A DNA stretch of 64,000 bases from Pithys albifrons albifrons. Its lineage: Eukaryota > Chordata > Aves > Passeriformes > Thamnophilidae. Numbering within the stretch: position 1 is the stretch's first letter; the number at the start of each line of letters is the position of its first letter. Below are positions 57,501 to 64,000 of this stretch, one piece after another. A program made the translations under genes and the position numbers. The DNA lies in contig NC_092480.1 in NCBI RefSeq assembly GCF_047495875.1, positions 124,001 through 188,000 on the forward strand, written 5' to 3'. The notes under the pieces are model-generated. The model was not told the DNA's origin, made no database searches, and saw only the letters and a list, made by a program, of their open reading frames with translations.

Positions 57501-60500
57501 ACTCACCTTTGGCATCAAAACACTGGGACAGCCAGTACTTCCCAAACACCACGTCCATCCTTTCCCCGTGTCTGCAGACAAACAGGCAGCGTTTCTGAGG
57601 CCCTGCCTGGCTGCTGATCCTCAGGGGCTGGAAGGGAAGCGACAGGATGTTTGGCCTTCGCCAAAGTGCAGGGGTTTGCTGAGATCTGGGAGTCAAGACC
57701 CGGCACTTCTTGCTTTACCCGAGTGCAAACATAACAGAAAAGTCTTCTGTAGGTAAGATTTTTATGAATTTATTAAACTCTTCATAAATTTTATACTGCT
57801 GTTAAATTTACGCTGATATCAAACTGCCGCAGGGAGCAGAGGATGAGGCCCTGCCACCCTCTCTGAAGAGCCACTTTGTGCACGGGAAAGTCTTCAATGC
57901 CTGTGGTTAATAATGTCATTCTTTAAAGAGAACTCAACTTGTAACTGCTGCTGCAGGTGGTGAAAAGAGACCAGGGGATAGATTTTTGGGAAACCCCAGT
58001 AGCTGGCAGCTTGTCCCTGAAGCAGTGTGTGATTTAGGGGTGTGTGGGCCTCTACCTGCACGTTCTGGCAGATGATGGTGAGCGGCCCAGCATCCCCAGG
58101 GCCTTGGTCTTCCTGCTGTCTTCTCTCCAGGGCTCCATCAGTAAAGCCTTGAAGGGATGGGGAAGATGTAGTATTCAAAATTGAGTAGGACCTGTCAGAA
58201 ATAGAGAGATGTTTTCTTTGGGAATGCTTTGTGTGCTCAGGCTGCACTAACGACCTTTCTGCAGTCCTCAGGAACTGGTGATGATTACTGTTGTAAGGTT
58301 ATTTCATCATTATTTTTATTGTAATGCTGACTAGAGAGCACCTTGCTAGGTGATCTACACACATAAGGAGACAAATTCCATTTCAGTAGGCTGTTTCCTT
58401 GGAAACAGTTTACAGAATAACAGTTCCTAAACTTTGGTCTGTAAAGTTCTCTCAGCCTGTGAATATTATCATGGAAATGTCAAGACCTTCCTCACAACCA
58501 CAGATTCTCCCTCACATCATCTGGGGACCAGCTGCATGTCACTGACCATGGTGTTGTGGACCAAAAGTTGGAGACTAAGGGCTGCAGGGAGTTTTCACTC
58601 AGTTTGATAGTACAGGCTGTTGCTGGGGCTCAGCACTGCCTCTCACACTGGGCACAAAATAGCTTCCCTTTGCTGGCAAGGACCTGGCACACAGCTTGGG
58701 TGGTTGTTCCTACATTTTTCAGTGCTGATTATTCCATTTCCCACCTCCATGGGAATTATTCTCACTAGTGCTTTCAGTTAAGTGAGGCCAAATGGATGTA
58801 ATAGATCCCACTCTGCCTCAAGGGCTTATCTAAAGATGGTCCCTCTGAATAAAAGCTCTCATGTCCAGACATTCAAGGACTTTGACCAAGACCCTTGGGA
58901 CTAAACTCTGACAGGCAATTACAGAAGCTGCAGCTCAGTACATTGGATGGGTTACCTTTGCTTAGTCAGTAAAAAAGAAATAAATGAGCAGATAATGTAT
59001 GTGGTCATTTACTTCAACAGAAATAGTTGTTGGTACTTGCACTTTTCACTGCCTTAAACGTGTCAGGGGTTGCTTCCTGACAGCACCTTGTTAGATAAAA
59101 TCTCATAGGCATAATGTCATTCAAAAGGTGAGGGCTACATTCTCACTGAAGGCTTGCAGGCTTCTGAAAAATCTTGCTAAGTATCTTAAGAAATGTTGCT
59201 GATCCCAAGTACTTTTTCACAGGGCATTATACACAGAAGATTTCTCTTCCCAAATTAATGCTCGAATTTAAACCCTCCTGGTCCTGATCCCACCACAGAG
59301 GTGTCTCCACAGCAGTGTCTCCAGCACCATCTGCTCCAGCCCCGTTACCAGCAGCGACCCCATGAGGAGTAAAGAGTTGCTGTAACATCTTAGCTAAAAA
59401 AGTCACATCCATGCTCAGGGGGAGCATCTGCTCTTCTTGCCTGATGAGACAGGGCTTTGTGTGCCAGTTCCTTTCCCCCAGTGACCTTCTAGCAGCCCCA
59501 GGAGGCTCCTCACTTACCCAGGTGAAATCTCGGCTGCTGAGCCCCTTTTTACAGCCACAGGAAAGGCACTGAGGAGTTTTTTACCTACCCATGAAACACC
59601 CAGGTCCCACATTCATCAGCCTTGGTGATGTAGTTTTCAGGCAGTAGCCCAGAACAGCCAGTTGCAAGGGAAATGCCATAAATCCAGCCCTCACTTGTAC
59701 TGGTTTGTTCCACTGGGGACATGAAAATGAAATCCCCTGGGACCAGCTCCAGTTCATCATCGTTCTGGGGGGTGTAGGGGTAGATCACCTGCAGAGTCTG
59801 GGGGAGAAACAGAAGCACAAATGAATGAGAGGACTGCTAATGGAAGGGAACCTTTGTCAGAGTGGGGCGGGAGCATTCACAGCCCAGACCTTTACACCTG
59901 GCAAGGTGTGAACAGCTCGCCTTGTAGTGGAGTACTTGGTGCTTTCTCCAGGAAAGCTTTCCTTCAGGGAATTCCCGCTGCTTTGCCCTCTTGGCTGTTA
60001 GAAAGCTTTTCTAGGTATTTACTTCTTCCCTCTTTGATTCCAGTTGCAGGAAGGAAAGAGGGGGATGATTTTTTTAAAGTGACCAAAATCGTAAGTGTGC
60101 TTAAATCTAAACACTCTGTTAAAAATGGAACTGAATTCTTGTAGGGACCTGGAATTTAGACAGCTTTAGTGACCATCTTTGATTTACCTACTCATGTTTG
60201 TTCTGAGAGAGCAGTTCTTTTTGCTGTTGCTTTTGAAGGCAGGGCAGAGACACTGTTGGGAGGGTAACAGGTTTGAATCTGTGACCTGCTGCTTTCAAAG
60301 CTCTTCATGAGAATGCACAGGAACAAACACAAGTGATGAGAAATGGTGGGATGTGGCTCCATTGCTGTCTTTGTATTTCCTAACACAAACAGGATTAAGT
60401 TAAAAGGTGGGGAAAGATGCCTGAGTATTACTCTGTAATCTTCACTTGAGCATGAGGAATCCACAGGCATTAAAGGTCTACCACTAAATTTCCTTGGAAA

Positions 60501-61902
60501 TGGCTATAACAGTCCCCTGTTTAAAAGAGGAAGAGGTGTTCTTGTCCCTGGCCATGAGTAACTTCTGCAATGGCATCACTGCAGAAAAGAAGAAAAACCC
60601 TCATCTGCTGAGCAGCTCTGATTTCCTGATGGTGTCAGCCCTCACTAATCCTTCTAGACTATGTGTGGTATCTTCAAAGGAAGATGGAAACAAGCCACTG
60701 TCACCTGATACCACAAGGCCCAGACTTTCACACATGGCTGCCTGAAGTGAGATATGCAAAGATGGGAGCTGGTGTTCATCAGCAACTCCCTTTGGCATCA
60801 GCAAGTGTTGACTGTGTGAAGCTTCTGAAGGACACAAGGACTCCCTGGATGGGAAAGGAGGCTGCCACACAAGAAGCACAGCCTGGGCTGGGTCAGAGAC
60901 ATGTCAGCTCTCCAGAAGCCCTGCCATTTGTGTGGACTAAAATAGCTTTTCCCCACTCTGCCACAGGGGTTTTTTTTGTCTGGTTCTGGACAATGCACCT
61001 TAGTGGGGTCAATCACTTCAACCTTAGGAGTCGAGTTAAACACCTGAGCCTGAGCAAGCACCTTCTGAAGGCTCCCTCTGCAAGATACTGATTTGTTTCA
61101 TCCTGAGACAGACCCCTCAGATGGGTCAGATGTCTCACATTCTGGAGGTGCCTGTTTCTCTGCACCAAACCTCAGACTGCAGGTCTAACTTTGGTATTTA
61201 CAGCGAGGAGAGATGAACCTCACACGTGGTTTCTCCATGTCCAAGATCCCAATCCATGAAATTAAATTAGTATTTTTTCCTGTGTATTATGTGGAAAACA
61301 AAATTATTAAGGAAACTCTCTTAAGAGACTTAAACACTGCAGTTCCAGAGTCCATATGAATAATTGAAATATATGAGGGTAAACATTTCTTACATGATGA
61401 AACTAAATGCTGTGCTTAATAATAAAATCAAGACTGTACAGTAGAATTGGATTCTGGTCAGCTTAAAACATTGTTCTGGTTCTGGAGAGATCAGAGTAGC
61501 TTACATTGAGCTTGCAGGAGAAACACTGTTAGAATGAATTAATTAATCCAGCAGGACGTTGTTCCTGCAAGAAGCAAGGAATGAGGTCACTGAAACAGTA
61601 AGTCTGGACAGCATGAGTAAAAATCAAAAAGAAAGGCAATAAAAACAGGCAAAAAGGTCTGTTCATTAAGATGACTGGTTTGTTTGGTTTGGCTTTTAGT
61701 TTTTTGGACTGAAACCAGCTCCAAAAGTTTACCTCGTGGTTGACAAAGCGAATGTCTCGGGAGAATATCGCGGCCACCCAGTCGCAGCCCAGCTGGACGT
61801 CGATGTTCTGTGCCAGCTTCTCCAGCGTGGGCAGGTGGCTGGGCTGGAAGTGATAGGCCAGGGTCACATGGAGCTGCTTCTTATGGGGCTCCACGTGGAC
61901 AT
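51377..61902 (-). CDS. UBASH3B: UBASH3B (STS-1/TULA-2), C-terminal part, cut by the window edge
   Basis: UBASH3B dephosphorylates Syk/ZAP-70-family kinases and dampens T-cell-receptor and platelet signalling. Ten coding exons are present: 61902-61733, 59797-59589, 58191-58056, 57627-57507, 56654-56532, 54858-54766, 54392-54248, 53423-53317, 52407-52298, 51514-51377. They give 450 residues plus stop, and phases close. Domains in order: end of the 2H phosphoesterase (HVTLAYHF), SH3 (VIYPYTPQNDDELEL...GLLPENYI), linker, and histidine phosphatase (RHGERMD; SPSLRCVQTAHNIL; VAHASSLEA; end FNWRETLLQE). Arg191/His192, Arg274 and His377 of the fragment fall at a constant offset of 188 from STS-1 Arg379/His380, Arg462 and His565, so all catalytic residues are present. 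This favours UBASH3B over UBASH3A, which lacks strong activity. The UBA domain and about 188 residues lie beyond 64 kb. Confidence 0.98.
52298..52407 (-). CDS. UBASH3B: UBASH3B exon with the second catalytic histidine
   Basis: Two bases complete Gly369, followed by 36 codons: NNILLVAHASSLEACTCQL then SPQNSKDFVQMVRK. The His of VAHASS corresponds to STS-1 His565. Donor AAG|GTAATT, phase 0. Confidence 0.98.
53317..53423 (-). CDS. UBASH3B: UBASH3B exon, phosphatase domain
   Basis: 35 codons, PHIPVSKLAVSESYDTYISR then YQVTKEIISECKGK. Acceptor CTGCTCACAG, donor AAAG|GTAAGT. Confidence 0.97.
54248..54392 (-). CDS. UBASH3B: UBASH3B exon, phosphatase domain
   Basis: 47 codons, MQQENNLKIRVEPGLFEWTK then a WIPP-containing segment ending LSVDTTY. 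Acceptor CCCTTTTCCAG, donor TACAG|GTAGCA, phase 2. Confidence 0.97.
54766..54858 (-). CDS. UBASH3B: UBASH3B exon with the conserved phosphatase arginine
   Basis: 30 codons, EALLETNTIVDYIYSSPSLR CVQTAHNILK; Arg in SPSLR matches STS-1 Arg462. Acceptor CTTTCTTGCAG, donor AAAG|GTAGGA. Confidence 0.97.
56284..56513 (-). mobile_element. CR1 3' end abutting a UBASH3B splice donor
   Basis: The forward strand is antisense CR1: 'cacagaatcacagaatggtt', 'aggttgctccaagccctgtc', 'acttccagggatggagcagc', 'ggaggaatttcttcccaata'. It is about 230 bp and lies within about 20 bp of the donor of the exon at 56532. It has the same orientation as the gene. The splice site itself is intact. Confidence 0.93.
56532..56654 (-). 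CDS. UBASH3B: UBASH3B exon, phosphatase domain
   Basis: Two bases complete Gly213, then 40 codons: RYVRSNLNMPHNLPQRSGGF, then RDYEKDAPITVLGCTQARLV. Acceptor CCCCCCCAG, donor GTGG|GTAAGT. Confidence 0.97.
57507..57627 (-). CDS. UBASH3B: UBASH3B exon with the RHGE catalytic motif
   Basis: 40 codons, PLRISSQAGPQKRCLFVCRH then GERMDVVFGKYWLSQCFDAK. The RHGE motif carries the phospho-accepting histidine (STS-1 His380). Acceptor CCCTTCCAG, donor AAAG|GTGAGT. Confidence 0.98.
58056..58191 (-). CDS. UBASH3B: UBASH3B exon, linker between SH3 and phosphatase
   Basis: 45 codons, SYSILNTTSSPSLQGFTDGA then GPLTIICQNVQ. This linker is the least conserved part versus mammals. Acceptor TTCTGACAG, donor CAG|GTAGAG, phase 0. 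Confidence 0.95.
59589..59797 (-). CDS. UBASH3B: UBASH3B SH3-domain exon
   Basis: 69 codons with an SH3 fold pattern: VIYPYTPQNDDELELVPGD, the GW of EGWIYG, and GCSGLLPENYI. Acceptor TTTCTCCCCCAG, donor CATGG|GTAGGT, phase 2. The UBASH3B SH3 domain binds CBL. Confidence 0.97.
61733..61902 (-). CDS. UBASH3B: UBASH3B exon, end of 2H phosphoesterase domain
   Basis: 56 codons, VHVEPHKKQLHVTLAYHFQ... to SRDIRFVNHE. HVT is the second HxT motif of the 2H family. Acceptor TCCTTGCAG in phase 1, donor GAG|GTAAAC in phase 0. Confidence 0.97.
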
Positions 61903-64000
61903 CTGCAAGGACAAGATGTGGGTGAACAACCAGGGACTGTCAGAGCAGCGGCACTTGGAAGGTGTGAGAGCGACTATTGCCTCCAACATCAACTTGGGCT
62001 TTAAAGACACTGAAGAGGAATAAATTGTAGGGCAGTTTGAAAAGGCTCTGGGGAAGTCAAATATGAGTTCTCTATACTGCATCTTGGATCAAGTTATTAG
62101 AGATTTGTGGTCTGATTCAGGCCTGAGTCACACCAGGGGGGGAGACAAGACTTCCTCGCCAAACAGCCAAACAACTGGTTTCTGGATGGTGTGGTAACAG
62201 TTATTGCAATTCTGAACATGCTGCCCAAAAAAGACACTTTTCCAGGCAACAGGTAGGCTTTCATGAGCAGCTGAGGATCTTTCTAAAATAAGCAAGTTAA
62301 AAAGCATTATTTTTACTCTCCCTTTTTTGTTCCCTCTGCTACACCAGTAATTACAAATCCGTGGAATTTACAGGTTCATGCAAGTTGATTAAATCTTTTC
62401 CCTGGGCATTAGCTGGATTACCAGTTTAGCCACTGAGAGTGAGGTATTCCCAAATTGTGAAAAAAGACAATTGATATAATAATGATGTAGAATGATTCTG
62501 CAGAAAAAAGAACCTGCATTAGGAAAAGATTCCAGGAAGTAGAAAGGTCAAAGTGTGTGAAATACTGGGACTCTTCCAGTAGACGTGGAAATCACAGGAT
62601 ACATTGTTTGCATGTAATTTATTCTTGCTTATTCAACCAAAAATTGCAATTAAATTTGACTGATTATTCAGTCAAAATTGCAGCTATTCAGAGATTTGGC
62701 TCCAAGTGCCAGCCAGGGGTAGCTTTGCAGGCTCATCCATCTTTTTTTTTAATTGTTGTTAAGCAAGAAAAAATATGTTCTGAAAAAGCCCCAGAGCCTT
62801 AAATGTGAGAACATGACCAAGCTATGGGGGCTGCAATGCAGCAACTGCCTTCCCCTGAGAAAGAACCAATTAGGTCTGAACTGGAGCAGTGTCAGGGGCA
62901 GAAGATTGTTGGAAGCCATGGACCCTTCCTTCTTCTGGGTCAGTGTTTTTTCTGGGGTAAGAACTGCCCCTCTGACTGTGATGGTCTGCAGGATGTGTCT
63001 GGAGAACACTTTGGAGGGGAACACTTGTTCTCTCATGTGGCTGCAGAGTCCTTGGACCTGCCCAATATCTCTGTGCCTGTCACTGCCTTCTAAAATGTGC
63101 ATTTTTTAAAGATAACACTCCCTGCCTCTTATAAAGGGAAGGAAAATTCTAGGTCATTGTTGGGTGAAAGCAATGAATTTCAGAGGTGTAGTGAAACCAA
63201 CTACCAAAGGCCTAGAACCAGGGGCAGAGACAGGGGCTGTTCTCCATGGTTGTGGGGTGCCTGTCTAGCAGGGAAACACTGCAGGGATGCAGAATTTGCT
63301 GTACCTTGATGCATTTCAGCTCCAGGATAAACCTGTGACAGTGAAAGACTAAAGTGGTTGTGCTGTGACTAGTCCAGGCTGAGCCCTGCAGTGACGGAGG
63401 GTGGGTTAGTCAGGGAGCTGTTCCAGAACTCCCAAGCTGTTCTGACTCCCGAGCCTGGAGGTAACTGGAGGACACCCAAACAGCCTATTCAGCACTGGAG
63501 CCCACGGGAGCATGGGCTGTTCTGCTCACTTCCCCCTCCAGAAGCAGCAGAAGACCAGGCAACAGAGCCAGATGTATCAGCATTGGGGTTTGGAAACCTG
63601 GGCTGCCAGGGCACTTGGGGTCTTCTCAGAGTCCTCTTTACATCTCAGAAATGCACTGAAAAAACAAACACGGCCTTTAAATGGCCAAGGAAAGCTTTGT
63701 GGCAGTGGCCTGAGGGAGGGAGCGGAGCAGGAAACACTCAGCAGACAGAGCACCAGATGTGAAAGGTTAAGGAGCCACCAAATGTCAACTTCCCTTTCAG
63801 GAGATACCACTTGAGATTGTGTGAGGTGATCTTTCAACTGAAAAGCACTGAAACCCAAAGCACCCGGTGGGGTGTTCCTCTCAAGGCTTTTAGTTTTCAC
63901 TTAAAAATCAAGTATTGACTTCATGAGCTTTGTTTTCTCAGTGCCATCAACAAAACTGGCTTCTGAAAATGCCTGAGCCACGAGCTCTCTGCAGCTCCAG
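61903..64000. other. UBASH3B intron, to the window edge
   Basis: No further UBASH3B exon was recognised to the right edge. Unremarkable plus-strand open frames at about 62.82-63.09 kb and 63.39-63.81 kb match no family I know. The sequence is otherwise ordinary intron. Confidence 0.6.

Noticed and set aside
61736..62023. A 95-codon plus-strand open frame
   Set aside because: It is the antisense shadow of a UBASH3B exon followed by intron.
62824..63093. An 89-codon plus-strand open frame in the UBASH3B intron
   Set aside because: It has no recognisable family, splice partners or promoter.

Overview
The window is nuclear DNA of a bird. The evidence is a scatter of CR1 retrotransposon 3' ends carrying the typical avian tail, long introns with canonical GT-AG splice sites, CpG-island promoters, and four vertebrate genes in an order I recall from human 11q24. 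No operon-like, plasmid, phage or CRISPR structure is present. I think a neoavian and possibly a passerine, but the sequence alone does not settle the species.

Layout. 1-8.4 kb is AT-rich intergenic DNA with a degenerate tandem array, a (TCTA)n microsatellite and a probable conserved enhancer block. 8.4-11.1 kb is a CpG island holding BSX (+ strand, 3 coding exons, 236 aa), a hypothalamic/pineal homeobox gene. 11.1-19.1 kb is intergenic, with a broken CR1 copy that keeps part of its pol gene, flanked by AT-rich blocks that look conserved. 19.1-35.9 kb is JHY (- strand, 7 coding exons rebuilt, about 717 aa), a motile-cilia gene with a CpG-island promoter carrying a near-perfect RFX X-box. 37.0-47.2 kb is CRTAM (- strand, 10 coding exons rebuilt), an immunoglobulin-superfamily receptor of cytotoxic lymphocytes with a 3 x 30 bp coding repeat in its stalk. 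48.7-64 kb is the 3' part of UBASH3B/STS-1 (- strand, the last 10 coding exons, 450 residues, plus a long 3' UTR). Its N-terminal exons lie beyond the right edge.

All exon ends were set by reading splice sites and checking that phases join. The CDS lengths close exactly: BSX 711 bp, JHY 2154 bp, UBASH3B 1350 bp after the split first codon. The four genes are not one pathway. CRTAM and UBASH3B both act in lymphocytes (adhesion receptor; suppressor of T-cell receptor signalling), JHY acts in cilia, and BSX is a neural transcription factor. They share a syntenic block, not a known function.

I found no convincing new biological system. The best leads are the JHY X-box with a possible divergent first exon, the CRTAM stalk repeat, the unlocated last coding exon of CRTAM, the BSX intron minisatellite and the candidate noncoding conserved blocks.
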